The notes beneath the pieces are model-generated. The model searched no databases. It was not told the DNA's origin and worked only from the letters and a program-made list of their open reading frames with translations. The translations under genes were made by a program, and so were the position numbers. DNA of 64,000 nucleotides, from assembly GCF_902686445.1 (NCBI RefSeq), contig NC_062218.1, forward strand, positions 130,814,594-130,878,593. The letters run 5' to 3'. Shown one piece after another: positions 1 through 11,110 of the stretch (its first letter is position 1; every line of letters starts with the position of its first letter). The stretch comes from Sciurus carolinensis (Eukaryota > Chordata > Mammalia > Rodentia > Sciuridae).

Positions 1-90
1 TGCCAAGAGGAAAACCTCCCGTTGACTGTCGATGGCTTGGAGGCCCAGCTCCTGCTGCAGCTCCACCATACTCATGGCCTCACTCAGGTC
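1..90 (-). CDS. ARL10: ARL10 coding exon 4, partial at window edge
   Basis: The acceptor CCCTAG ends at 91. The 30 codons begin DLSEAMSM and run to the window edge at ...VFLLA. The Asp completes the NKQD motif begun in exon 3. The remaining C-terminal codons and the 3' UTR lie outside. Confidence 0.93.
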
Positions 91-3000
91 CTAGGGTTGA
101 CACAGAAGCCAGTTAGAACACAGCTGACAGTGGTTCCCCACAATGCCACCCTTGTCATCCATGAACTCAATTATTCTTTGGCTATTCCCGGGAACATCAG
201 AGCCCAAGTTTCCAGGAGCCACCTCTGGGTACCTTGAAATAAAATCACTACTCTTGATGGGCGTGGTGGTGCAACTGCAATCCCAGCAACTCAGGAGGCT
301 GACATTGGAGGATCCAAATTCAAGGCCAGCTCAGGAACTTAGTGAGACCATGTCTCAAAAAATAAGAAGACTAGGGGTGGGCTGGGCATGTAGCTCAGTG
401 GTGGAGTACTTGCCTAGCATATCCAAGGCTCTGAGTTTAATCCCCAGCATGGTAAAACAAAACAAAACAAAAAACTGGTAATGTGGTTGTAGTTTAGAGG
501 CAAAGTGCCCTGGGTTCAATCTCCAGTACCAAAAACAAAACAAAACAAAACAAAACAAACAAAACAAAACAAAACAAACAAAACAACACACCAACCCAAC
601 CCAACCCAACCCAACCAACCACACCACACCACACCACACCACACCACACCACACCAAACCAAACAAAACAAAACACAAAAAACAAAAAAACCAACCAAAA
701 CCCCAAAATTCTCTTTTCATTGCACCATCAGTAAATACAGTAAGAAACAGAACACTTCCTATGTGTCAGCCACCATGATAGGTACTTATATACCCAAACT
801 TATTTCTCACAGGTGAAGTGTTTTAGCCCAAGTAACAATGAAAAGTTGCAGAGACAGGTTCCAAACTCAGGTTGGTCTGATGACCATGTTTTTTTTTTTT
901 TTTTTTTTTTTTTTTGCAGTACTGGGGATTGAACCCAGGGCCTTGTGCTTGCAAGGCAAGCACTCTACCAACTGAGCTATATCCCCAGCCCTGATAACCA
1001 AGCTTTGACCCTTATGTAAATCCTGACTAAGTTTTCTAAACTCAGTAGTGGAGTTCATACAGTAGGGTTCCTTCCTGACAATACCCTAAAAACTTCCACT
1101 TCCAGACAATACCCTAAAAACTAGCTGAAAGAAAAAAATAAACTACTCATGGCATGGCTGGTGATGATATATTTTAATTTCAAAGATGGCTCAAGATTAA
1201 AAGGATTCTCTTGGACCAATTCATAGAATGGTGTTAACTTAGGTGTTAACTCCTATAGGTTTAAAGCTACTGTGAATAGGAACCAAAAATTATATTAAAA
1301 AACCTCCTATAAATTAGGCATTATCTCCCAAAGGTGTAAAACTGCTATGAGTTATAAATAGGATGATGATATAATTTATTGTCTAAACCAGGGTACTTCA
1401 GAGGCTAGAAATTATTAATAGTCACAGCAGAGTAATAGGTATAGATGTGGAATGCTGAAGCATACCAGGCCAAATGGTCACCATGGTTTATTTATTTTTT
1501 GCAGTGCTGGGAATTGAACTTAGGGTTTTGTGCATGCTAGGCAAGTGCCCTGCCACTGAGCTATACCTCCAGTCATGGGTCACTGTATCTCCCAATAGGT
1601 AGGGGGAATCCGAGGTCAAAGACATACAGCTTCTCTCCAATTCAGGTTAGAAACGTGTTCCACAGGACAGGGGATACAGCTCAGTGATAAAGTCCTTGCC
1701 TAGCATGCTTGGAGCCCTGAGTTCAATCACCAGTACCACCAAAAGCCAAACAAAAAACCAGACACACAGGCACAGGCCATAGGGAGTATGATAGGGTTCT
1801 GGACTGCAGAGCCCTATGGCACCTAAGGTTCTGTGATGTTGAAGTTTGCTGGACCCAAGGTAGCCCTCTGTTATGGTTAAGAGCAGAAACATTAAGGAAG
1901 ACCTGAGTTTGAGTCTTGGCTTTGCTGAAGTTATAACTTCAGGCATTTGATGACCGCAGGGCCCATCATGGACTTTTGTAGGAATTAAGTGAGATCATGG
2001 TTGTTAGGTGTCTGGAACACTGTGAGCACACAATAAATGTTATTATTATTTAACCTGTTCTATTTCTTGTCACTTTAGCTCTCTGGTCTATACCCAGAAG
2101 TTGAAAGGGCACAGCAGAGAGGAAAAGGTACAAAGCTTTTTTTTTTTTCCCTCCTAGTATCAGAGACAGAACCTAGGGGTGCTCTACCATTAAGATATAT
2201 CCCCAGACATTTTTACTTTTTGAGACAGGGTCTCCCTAAGTTGCTCGGGCTGGCCTTGAACTTGCAATGATCTTCCTCAGCCTCCCAAGTTGCTCAGATT
2301 TCAGGTATGTACCACCATACCCAGGCAAAGGTACATCCCAATTCCACTCCTCTTCTCCCAATTCCACAAATTTGGAGAGATAACAAACCTCTCTGAGACT
2401 ATCCCACAGCTTGTAGGGTCAACAGAAGCCCAAGAAGAAATGTCATTCAGAACCACACCTGGTATACAGTACATACTTACTAATTATTTCCCTTATGTTT
2501 CTAGGGTGACAGAGGATAGGGAGACAAAGAGAAGACAGAGGTAGGGATCAGAAAAGAGGAGGAATGAGAAAAGAGTATAGGTAGAAGAGGCGGGGGACAA
2601 TATCTCAGCCAAGTCCTCCAAGCATGGGCCCAAATCCTTCTACAGTGCTCTCTGCCCTGACAAGGCACACGTGAGAAGTCCAACTGGCTTCAGCCAGCCT
2701 TCCATGACCCTTACTTGCTTGTTGGCAACCACGACGACAGGCAGGTCAGGGTCTTTGTCCAGTAGCTTATGCAGTTCTTGTCGGGCCCAGGGCATCCGCA
2801 GCCGGTCAGCCGAGTCAACCATGAAGACCAGCACATCCACCTCATTCACAAACTCCTTCCAGTAGAAGCGTAGGTTCTGGCTGCCACCAACTGAGAAGAG
2901 GCCAGGGGCCGCCAGATCAGAGCCTCCCTGGGGCCTGATTCTCTATTCACAACCCAACCCCACCCCACTTCCTGCTTCCCAAGGTTCTACCAACCAGGGG

Positions 3001-6000
3001 CAATGAAAGGACCACAGAGTTCAAAACTAATCAGACTTGAGTTTGGCTGTAGTTCTGACAGCCAGGTCTCTTAGGGGAAGAAGCTACTTTGAGCATCAGT
3101 CCCCTCCTCACTGAAGTTATCAGGGATTGCACTAAAACCCAAAGTTACCATATGCAATGCACCCTTCACAGGAGTGGCATGTAGGTGCTCTACCATTCTC
3201 ACTCCGGGCTGCCTTGCCTCTTACCATTTCCTAGCTTTCTCCCAGGTCAGTGATGGCTCTGATGAGAAATCACAAGTCCCGATGCCTAGAGAAGACAGGA
3301 CTTCTGCCCTGCCTATTCAGTCATTCCCTGCTCTCATGTCATCTTGTTCTCTTCTCTTGGAAATGCCATACTCAATTCTACCAACACTTGGTTGTCCACG
3401 TAGTGTCTCCATCTTTGGTTGCCTTCCTGATCCTCTCTGCCTCTCTGCCCAGTCTCCATGGTCACCTGCATCCCAGTGTTTCTGGTTCTGATACTTGTGC
3501 TCTGAGCTCTCAGTTAGAGGCACTTACCTCTGGATTCCCCCAAAGCCTCAGCACAATGCCTGGCACATAGCAGGCACTCATCAAGTATTTACTGAGTGCT
3601 TACTAGGTGCCAAGCACTGATCTGGGTGCTGGGTATAAAGAGGTAAACAAAGCAGGCAAGGGCCCTGCTCTCAAGGAGCTCCCTTTCTAACCAGGATGGA
3701 CCAGGTGATAACAAACACACATTCTAGAAAGGCGGGAGATAAAACAGAACAAGGGAAAGTGGCTGGAGGCAAGGATGGCCTTGAATTAAGTGGTCTGTGA
3801 AGAAGTGGCATGGGTGCTGAGTCTGGGATGATAAGGAGCTAGTCAAAAGAAGGGGCAGAGAAAAGCATCACAGGCAGAGAGAAGCTTGACATGCTTGAGA
3901 AACAAAGAAGTATGTTGTGGCTGAGGCACCACCAGAAGGAGGAGGGCATGATAGATGAGGATGGTCAATGGTGGCACAGTGAACCCCTTGGGCAATTTAA
4001 GTAAGACTGACATCTCACATGGGTTTCTGAAAGATACCTCTGACACTAGGGACATAAGTGGAAGCAGAAAGACCAGTAAAGATGAAAAACCACCTTTTGA
4101 AAATTAAGGGCAACTTCCTGATAACTGTTTCTCTGCATCCCATATGTCCTCATATTGAGATAGAGGCTGAAAGTCTGATGGGTCTAGGGAAGTGGAGACT
4201 GACATATTTCTGATTAACACAGCCTAGCTCTAGGTAAATCTACATAAGTAAATTTACCTATCTTTTGTCCCACCCTGACTTCTCTTATAAAAACTTTCTG
4301 CACCCCTGAGGCTCCCAAGGATGGAAATTTGAGACATAAAGTTTTCCACTATCTTCCTCAAAGCTGGCTTGGATTAAACTTATTTCCTAGCCAGTGTGCC
4401 TCCTAAGTTTCTAGTGGAGCAAGGAGCGGTAAAGCCATTCCCTCAGGTTAGTTTTGGCAAGCCATGCCAGGGGCCAGGATCCTGCCCTTGAGCAGCATGT
4501 TCAAACCCACAGCAATCTCCAAGGAGAAGGGGGCTCCCCTGCTCATGGCTAGCTGAACCTACAGGTGGAATTTCAGGGAAAAATCCCATCTCTCATCTTT
4601 GCTGTAGCATCAGCTACCTGAAAATGCTTTGTTGGTGAGGGGAAAAGGCTATTTGGGAACCAAGTTCCACTAGTTGGGTGTCACATCAGATGCACACTGA
4701 GAATTTTATCTCCATCATTAGAGGCTTTAGACATTGAGTGGGTAATTTTGCAATACAGGGTGGTATCAGGTAAATTCTCTCCAATGTCTGAAACTTGATT
4801 TCAGTGTACCGATTGATGAGGTAAGATTCAAGGCAAAAATTCCAGCAATTCTGTTGGTTGGTTTGGAGAGCTCCTTTGGGTTTGGTTGTGGTTTGGAAAA
4901 AAAGATGCCAGCATGGCCTATATATCTGAAAGTGCACACTGATTTAATGCAACTGCTTGTTAAGTTGACAATTGGCTTAAGAGACTAAACTCTGATGGCT
5001 ACAGCACAGATTTATCTGCAGAAGATAGAGAATTCCATTTTCCCAAGCATGACTCTTGCTTCAATCATCAGATGAGGCTCTGTAAACAAAATGGATAAAA
5101 CTTATCCACAATGACTTTATTTTGAGCTCATGTGTTTTTCCTCTGGTTATTCTCTTTTTGATTCTGTGCATTTAAATTCCACATTTTTGTCTGATTAAAA
5201 ACTTTTGATTTTCTCTAATAAGAAAATGGTTATTCAAGGTTTGCTGGTTTGAATCTTTGAGGTGTAAATTTTTTACCTGACTTCAACTGATGATGCATAT
5301 TTAAGATTTACAGACTGCTAATCTAGCAAATAAATCTAAGCTTTGAAATTTTGTGTGTGCCTATATGTTTATATGCTTATCTATTGTGTTTGCATGGCAC
5401 CAAGTTGACTTACAGATAAGTAACACATAATTTGAAACCTGTCATTCAAATACGTTTTGATTCACATGACTTTAGTAAATCTATGACAAAAAGTTAATTT
5501 GAACTTGTTGATAATAAGACTGTCTTTACAATTTGGTGGCACTTTTTTCTGACCTACTAAACCAACTTGGATTTAGACATTAAAGATATACTGTTCAATG
5601 CTTTCAATGCCCATGAGTAGTCTCAAAACAGCTGTTAAAATTAGTAAATTAGATGAAAATATAAGACATACATTTGCAAATGGTCATTAAGTTCTTTAGA
5701 AAAATATTCTTTGTTTTGTTATAAAAGCTCATTAATAGGGCTCAGTTGATAGAGTGCTTGCCTTGCAAGTACAAGGCCCTAGATTGAACCCAGGGCCTGC
5801 AAATAAATAAATAAAACCATTAATAAAGGCTTTTCCACATAGAATTGATGGTCACCAGATATAATTATTTATGTGACCTAATGCCAACAGTCTATGATAA
5901 AAATTAAAAAGGCTTATCTGCTTCTTTGTAATAGATGAGCTACTACTATTTTCCAAATTATTCTTTTCTTAAATTAGATTCTTTAAAATTAGTAACTATG

Positions 6001-9000
6001 GCACTATCGGATTGAATCCAGGGGAGCTCTTCCAATGAGCTACATTCTCAGCCCTTTTTATTTTTTATTTTGAGACAGTCTCACTAAGTTGCTGAGGCTG
6101 TCCTCAAACTTGCAATCCTCCTGTCTCAGCCTCCTCAGAAATTGGAACTACAGGTGTGCCCCACCATACTCCATTTAAAAATGTAGTTTAAAAAATGGTT
6201 TTATTTTTATAAGGAAACCTTAATTCATAGCTAGAAATCTTAGTCTTTTCACACCTCAAATATCTTTTTTTTTTTTTTTTAATTTTAAAGTGGTACTGGA
6301 AATTGAATCCAGAGGCACTCTACCACTGGACTACATCTGGCCCTTTTTAAATTTTATTTTGAGATAGGGTCTTACCAGCCAAGGCTGGGTCTTGATTTAT
6401 GATCCTCCTGTCTGTCTCCTGAGTCTCTGGGATTACAGGTATATCCCCCTAGGATCTACATTATTTTGGTACTGGGGATTGAACTCAAGGGTGCTTTTCC
6501 ACTGAACTACATCCCAGTCCTTTTTATTTTGTATTTTGAGACAGGGTCTTGCTAAGTTGTTGAGGCTAGCCTTGAACTTGTGTTTCTCCTACCTTAGTGT
6601 TCCAAGTTGCTATGATTAGACACCCAGCTATATTATTTTAAATGTGTTTTATTTTCTCCATTTTCAATGATCTAAAGACATAAGATAATAGTGAGTTTTT
6701 TTTTAAATATTCTTTTTAGTTGTAGATGAACACAATATCTTTATTTTACTTACTCATTTTTATGTGGTACCAAGGATCAAACCCAGTGCCTCACACATGC
6801 TAGGCAAGTGCTCTACCACTGAGCTATATACAGCCTCAGTCCAAGTTTTGTTTCTTTTGAGTTAGAATTTTTCCTTAAAAGATTTTTTTTCAGGTTTGAT
6901 ATAGGTCTCTCCTATAAATAACAAGACCTTATAAATAATGAGAATTAAATTTAAATGACTACTTCTTCAAAGCAATGTAAAGTTGATGAGACCTTGTCCT
7001 ATGCCATTAGATAGTACCAGAGGTCAGAGAAAACCTATTTTGTAACAAATCAACATATGAGATATGGAAAAGAAATACATAAAATATTTTTCACCATTAC
7101 ACTATTCTGGTTTGTTTGATTAATGTTTAAATTCCAGAGGAACTTAAAGGGTTTCTTATAATAATGATCTGCTCTTAACAAAGTTTATAAAAAATGACTT
7201 ACCAAAAATTTTATCAAGATAATTTCCTATGTTTTCTGCTTTTGTTATTATTTATTTATTTATCTTTATTTTTGGTGCCAGGGTCAAACCCAGAGCCTTG
7301 TGTATACTAGACAAGCAGACTACCACTGAACAATATCCCTAGCCCTTTGTTAGTTTTTGATTGCTTAAAATAAGATTTAAGTCCTATAAGAATTAGGATT
7401 TATTAAAATATTTATTTGTTCTAAAGTCTCTTTTTGGTTTATAACTGGTTAAATGAACCACTATTTTTATAATGATATATTTCAAACACTTTGTAAAGCT
7501 TTAGAAATCTGAATCTGGATATAATGCTGTAAATCATGACTGTTGTCTTAACATACTGTAGAGGTAACTTTAGTTACTTTGCCAGCATGCTTCCCAAGTT
7601 TTGTTTTGTGAAGTTACTAAGCCCACTAAGTAATAATACCTTATGTATTATTTGTAGTCATTTTAAATAACATGAACCATGTCTCTATAGTTGATGAGAG
7701 GCAATCCTGCTTTATTCATTCTTTATCTCAAGTCAAATTTAAGATTTTGATATAGGATAAGACTGGCTATTTTAAAAGAGTTTTCTCAAGTGTACTATTT
7801 GCATTATAACTTAGTTTACAAAATACATATGTGTGTATATAGGTAGGTTGTTTTTGTGTGTGACATGGGGATCAAAACTTCAAGACTCCATTTGAAATTA
7901 AGGACAACTTTCTGACAACTTTTTCAGCATCCCATATTTCCTTGAGTTGAGGCTGAAGGGCTGCCTCTCTGTGACCTGATAGGTGTCAGGGAACCCAGGA
8001 CTGACATGTTTTGATTAATCTAGCTAAATCTGGTTAGTGAATTCAATCTACATATGTACATTTTCTACTTTTTGCCCCTCTCTGCCTTTTCTCTTCTTGT
8101 AAAAGACCCTGGGCTGCCTCCCCCACCCAACCCCAACCACCAATATGGAATTTGAGACAGACAGTTCTCCTCTACCTTTCTCAAAACTGGCTTTGAATAA
8201 GCCCACTTCCTTGCTAGCATGCCTCCCAAGTTTTAATTGGAGCAATGAATGGTAAAGCCATTCCCTCTGATAACAAGGAGGCTATTATAGTACTGACAGG
8301 AGAGATGACAGTGGTTTGAACCAAGGAGCAACAGAGGAGATGGGAGGTGGACAAATACAGAGTATATCAGGATACAGCTGACAGAATTGGCTAATAAAGT
8401 GGGCACAGGAAGTGGGGAAGGGAATAGTCATCAAAGTGTTGAATTCATTCATTCTGTCACCAATTCTTGGGTAGGTATTATAAGGGGTCACAGTGAAGGA
8501 ATTGTGCGAGAGGAAGGTACCAGTCCTTAACAGAGAGCTCTGAGTTTGAAACTAGGCTGAGTGTCTCCATTGAGCTTAGACTGTTACCTGTAAGACCTTT
8601 AGGAAGCATGAAAAACCCATCCCCTTCTGGCAGAGCTGGAGAAAAAGCGATATTGTCTCTGCTGACAAATAAGGCCTCAAGTGCAGAGTCCCCATTTAAC
8701 CTGTGTCCCTGGCACATGAAGAGGAGCCTGAGAAAGTTTGGTGTAAGTACCAGAATTCTGGGTGAATGTTTGCTATAAGCAGGAAGAGAAGAAGACATGG
8801 TTAAGTCAGTCCAACAGGCAAGTATCTGAAACTAGAGGAAAAAAGCCTACTCAGGCCAAGAGTCAGGACCTCAAAGTCTGATTCCAACTCCTAGCACTTA
8901 AACGCACCCAGTCTTTATGTTGTGAGTCCTGTGGCCATAAAGAAGTCCACTTGTCCTTCCCAATGAGACTAAGCCAGACACAGGTGAGTAAGTATGATAG

Positions 9001-10865
9001 CATCTCAATACCCTCTCTGCTATTCTCTTCTAAAATATCAAGAAGCCTAGAACTGAAGACAGGGGTTCCTCAAGAACCTCTCTGATCACTCACTCTACAT
9101 GCTCTGCTAGCTACCTACTTGGGGCTGAGCCCTTGTGGTTAGAGATGAAACAGACCAATATGTGTGTCCAAGGTGCATAGGCTTAGTCAGCAGCATAAGC
9201 TACAGCAGAAGGGGAGGGCAGAGGAGTCCTTAACCTAGCTTGGGAATTAGGGAAAGTTTCAAACATATGTCATGTTAAAGTTTGATGGATAATAGCAGTT
9301 TATCAAGAGAAGAAGGGCTTTTCAGACTGAGGGAACAGTACATGCAAAGGACAAGATAAGAAAGAGACCAGCAAGTGCCCTTCAGAAACAAGCAATGTAG
9401 CGCAGTGCTTGATAGCGAGGGCCCAGAGCCAGACACTGCATTAGAACTGGGAAAAGCTGGATGACCTTGGCTTAGTGAATGAACTTGTTTGATGTGGGTA
9501 GTAACTGATTCTAGTTTTAGGGAATTATTGGGAGGTTTTTATTAGGTAATGCCTATCAGGTGATTGGCATAGAACCATTAGCTGTTAGTTTCTCAGTGTT
9601 AAGATATGTGAACTTCACTAGTAGTGAGGGGCAGGTGACCATGTTGGAAACCCATTGCAAAGTGTCTGAAATGCCAGCATGTGGAGCTGGAACTGTATCT
9701 TGTGCCTCTGGGAGTGGTGCCAAGAATTTCATACAGAGGAGTGTCCTGCTTATACATGCATTTTTGGCTCCCTCTCTCTCTAAAGAATCCAGGCCTAGGT
9801 TCAGCAGTGATGATGAGGAGATGGAATAGGGGGACTCTGCTCACTCTCTAATAGGTCCACCTCGAAGTCCTTCGTGGGCAGCCGCACCGAGTTGAAGCCC
9901 CAGGTGGGGATGTGGCCTTCCAGCGGTGGCTTCCCCGACAGCACACGCAGGAACGTGCTCTTCCCAGAGCCATCCAGTCCCAGCACCAGAACCTCACGCT
10001 GCTCTAACTCTTCCAGCGCCGGCTCCTCCTCCTCCTCATCCTCGGGCTGCGGGACAGAAGACAGGATGTGGCTGGCAACCTCCTACCTCACCCTTCGCTA
10101 GCAAAGACCAAAGGCACCATCCCTGCCCTCCTCCCGTCCAGGGACAGGCAGGTGGATCTGAAGGAGTGACGTTAGAGATGCCTTTGAGTCAATTCCCCCG
10201 CCATTCCGAACGATCTCGGGCACATTGCTTCCCCTCGGGGAGCCTCAATTTCCCCAGACTACCGACCCCAGTCCCGGGACCTCGAGGATACAATAATTAC
10301 AGCGCAGTCAGGTTGCCTGCCTCAGTGGGGCTGAGAACTTCTCCCGGCATCCCCCCGGGCTTCGTGCCGCGCGCACTGCGCAGGCGCCGGCCAGACCCGG
10401 TTGGGGCCGCACCTTCTCTCCTCAGCCGCACCCTGAGGACTGGGTGTCCAGTCCCACCGCATTGCACGACGGCGCCACACATACCCAAGCTCACTGGCGC
10501 GTATCTCGGTTCCGGAACCCCATTACTGCCCGTCACGTGTTCACCTGCGCTGTGGCGGCCAAGCCCCAGACAGCGCTTCTGGCGCTCTTATGGCAAGGCC
10601 ACAGACACACCCCTCGGCCACACGTGCAGAGGCGCAGACCCCGGCCGCCCAGCCCCTCTGCAGACCCCGGTCCGGCACTCACGTCCCACTCGTCCCACTG
10701 GGGTAGGCGGGGAGGCTCAGGGCCCCACCAGGCCTCGCCCCGGTCCCAACGCCTCTCCCGTCCACGGCCGAAGTAGGTTTTCCAGAGGATGAAGAGCACC
10801 GAGCCGAGTACTGCCGCGGCACCGCCCAGGGCCAGCACCAAGGGGCCCAGCGGGCGCGGTGCCAT
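1..10865 (-). CDS. ARL10: ARL10, ADP-ribosylation factor-like GTPase 10 (spliced, 3' end cut by window)
   Basis: Arf-like small GTPase of poorly known function. Four coding exons are seen on the minus strand: 10683-10865, 9845-10046, 2715-2890 and 1-90; every junction has AG/GT borders and phases that join in frame. The visible 217 codons lack about 27 C-terminal residues of the roughly 244 I recall for the human protein. Residues 7-28 are a hydrophobic N-terminal segment, probably a membrane anchor in place of the Arf amphipathic helix. An acidic run (63-69) follows, then P-loop GLDGSGKS (84-91), switch I PTWGFN (108-113), a G3 region reading EIGGSQ (128-133) and the G4 motif NKQD (185-188), split by the exon 3/4 junction. 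The usual G3 glutamine is serine here. Introns are 636, 6,954 and 2,624 bp. Identity is recognised from remembered human sequence. Confidence 0.96.
257..535 (+). repeat. B1-like/ID dimer SINE plus a second ID fragment
   Basis: The B1-like half (258-355) is followed by an ID half (370-478) with box A (tagctcagtgg) and box B-like (agtttaatcc). A further ID 3' fragment (480-530) ends in an A-rich tail that has become a microsatellite. Confidence 0.8.
532..695 (+). repeat. Compound microsatellite (AAAAC)n-(CCAAC)n-(CACAC)n
   Basis: A SINE A-tail grades through AAAAC repeats into CCAAC repeats, CCACA repeats and back to AAAAC. It produces spurious long frames on both strands. Confidence 0.9.
888..995 (-). 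repeat. ID SINE with poly(A) tail
   Basis: Plus-strand poly(T) of 25 or so bases, then the complement of a complete tRNA-Ala-like ID body. The sequence is close to intact, so this looks like a young copy. Confidence 0.9.
1490..1575 (-). repeat. ID SINE
   Basis: Complement of an ID body (tgctgggaattgaactta...actgagctatacc), moderately diverged. Confidence 0.85.
1660..1760 (+). repeat. ID SINE
   Basis: Body 'ggggatacagctcagtgata...gttcaatcaccagtacc' with an A-rich tail. Confidence 0.85.
1890..2045 (+). repeat. MIR-like ancient SINE remnant
   Basis: 'gaattaagtgagatcatg...gtgagcacacaataaatgtta' resembles the 3' part of MIR. Highly diverged; family call by eye. Confidence 0.5.
2138..2327 (-). 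repeat. B1-like/ID dimer SINE
   Basis: ID-half complement (2150-2205) followed by B1-half complement (tttgagacagggtctccc ... accacc). Confidence 0.85.
2715..2890 (-). CDS. ARL10: ARL10 coding exon 3 (G3 region to NKQ)
   Basis: The acceptor CTCAG lies at 2895-2891 and the donor GTAAGG starts at 2714. It is 176 bp, completing the Ile codon opened by exon 2 and ending exactly after the NKQ of the guanine-specificity motif. It covers [11 protein letters not shown] and VVDSADR-type strands typical of the Arf/Arl fold. Confidence 0.95.
3550..4060. repeat. Ancient mammal-wide repeat remnant
   Basis: 'cctggcacatagcaggcactc...tgagtgcttactaggtgcc' and following 'ccctgctctcaaggagctccc' are hallmarks of old MIR/L2-age repeats. 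A related sequence lies at 62390-63120. Confidence 0.5.
4075..4448 (+). repeat. Candidate ERV 5' LTR (direct-repeat partner of 7861-8275)
   Basis: It aligns along its length with 7861-8275 in the same orientation: shared blocks include 'aattaagg(g/a)caact', 'catcccatat', 'ggtaaagccattccctc'. It contains 'cataaag' near the middle. Identity by eye is roughly 70-75 percent, so the pair is old. Confidence 0.6.
5735..5817 (+). repeat. ID SINE
   Basis: 'agggctcagttgatagagtgcttgcc' body with an (AAAT)n tail. Confidence 0.85.
5998..6172 (-). repeat. B1-like/ID dimer SINE
   Basis: Complement of ID half then B1 half; deletions shorten the ID half. Confidence 0.8.
6263..6840 (-). repeat. Three consecutive minus-strand SINEs
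   Basis: Dimers at about 6263-6455 and 6460-6630, then an ID variant at 6705-6840 that carries an extra 'ttttagttgtagatgaaca' extension. Similarly extended copies occur at 34215-34330 and 39905-40045, which suggests a distinct subfamily. Confidence 0.8.
7240..7350 (-). repeat. ID SINE
   Basis: Complement of the ID body preceded by (TATT)n on the plus strand. Confidence 0.8.
7861..8275 (+). repeat. Candidate ERV 3' LTR (partner of 4075-4448)
   Basis: Starts near 'tgacatggggatc' and ends near 'ctctgataaca', giving TG...CA-type borders. Same orientation as the 4075 copy. Not interrupted. Confidence 0.6.
9400..9500 (+). repeat. Possible MIR remnant
   Basis: 'gcgcagtgcttgatagcgagggccc...gatgaccttgg' is MIR-core-like. 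Weak. Confidence 0.35.
9845..10046 (-). CDS. ARL10: ARL10 coding exon 2 (P-loop and switch I)
   Basis: The acceptor ends GCAG at 10050-10047 and the donor GTGAGC begins at 9844. It is 202 bp: 67 codons plus one base. It encodes a Glu-rich stretch from (GAG)n repeats, then the P-loop GLDGSGKST and the switch I PTWGFN. Confidence 0.95.
10683..10865 (-). CDS. ARL10: ARL10 coding exon 1 (residues 1-61)
   Basis: The start ATG lies at 10865-10863, and the donor GTGAGT reads down from 10682. It encodes the hydrophobic N-terminal segment and a Trp/Pro/Arg-rich linker. It ends on a codon boundary (phase 0). The exon lies inside the CpG island. Confidence 0.95.
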
Positions 10866-11110
10866 TGGGCCAGGCTAGGGGAGCAGGTGTGGGCTGCACA
10901 GGCCGTGCCTGCCCGCCCGCCCGCGGAAGATGGCCCCGCTACGACTGCAGCGGCCGCGCCCACCCACCCAACCCCAGCCGCGCACTACAAGCCCCACAAT
11001 GCACCGCCGCTGTCGCGACAGGCTGCCCGCGACCTGGCGGCGTGGGTTGGGGGCGCCCGCCGGCGAGGGGAGACCTCAGTCTTCCACTGCCAGGTGCTGT
11101 GCGGAGTGCT
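10866..11110 (-). promoter_or_regulatory. ARL10: ARL10 CpG-island promoter and 5' UTR
   Basis: GC- and CpG-rich sequence extends from about 10.2 kb through exon 1 to about 11.1 kb, with no TATA box in the expected place. The transcription start should lie between the ATG and the ZNF143-like motif at 10984-11003. An AAGATGGC (YY1-type) motif on the plus strand at 10927-10934 is in the opposite orientation to the gene. Exact start site not determinable by eye. Confidence 0.75.
10984..11003 (+). promoter_or_regulatory. ZNF143/Staf-like motif in ARL10 promoter
   Basis: ACTACAAGCCCCACAATGCA matches the long ACTACAANTCCCAGNATGC promoter motif bound by ZNF143 (SBS), with a few mismatches. It sits about 120-140 bp upstream of the ARL10 ATG inside the CpG island. 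The KIAA1191 promoter has a better match. Confidence 0.6.

Larger units (their letters stand above)
91..2714 (-). other. ARL10 intron 3
   Basis: Holds SINEs (about 257-535, 888-995, 1490-1575, 1660-1760, 2138-2327), the tail-derived microsatellite at 532-695 and a MIR-like remnant near 1890-2045. No further exon seen. Stretches 996-1489 and 2330-2710 look unique and non-coding. Confidence 0.8.
4449..7860 (+). mobile_element. Interior between the paired LTR-like repeats
   Basis: AT-rich, 3.4 kb, with no gag-, pol- or env-like frame of any length. Seven or more SINEs have accumulated in it. If the flanking repeats are LTRs, this is the decayed interior of an old endogenous retrovirus in the ARL10 sense-opposite direction. 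Unique-looking stretches: 4450-5730, 6850-7260 and 7350-7860. Confidence 0.45.
2891..9844 (-). other. ARL10 intron 2
   Basis: A 7-kb intron holding ancient repeats (3550-4060), a pair of direct repeats that look like ERV LTRs (4075-4448 and 7861-8275) and many SINEs. From 8280 to 9840 I see only unique non-coding sequence and a weak MIR-like patch at 9400-9500. The frame at 9560-9829 is not supported as coding. Confidence 0.8.

Noticed and set aside
355..816. Several 60-120-codon frames on both strands
   Set aside because: They are translations of the compound microsatellite and SINE tails.
2671..2865. Plus-strand frame opposite ARL10 exon 3
   Set aside because: Shadow of the real minus-strand exon, which has matching splice borders and GTPase motifs.
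9926..10792. 288-codon plus-strand frame
   Set aside because: It lies antisense across ARL10 exons 1-2 in a CpG island. Its Pro/Arg/Ala-rich low-complexity composition is typical of GC-rich shadows, and it crosses proven splice sites of the other strand.
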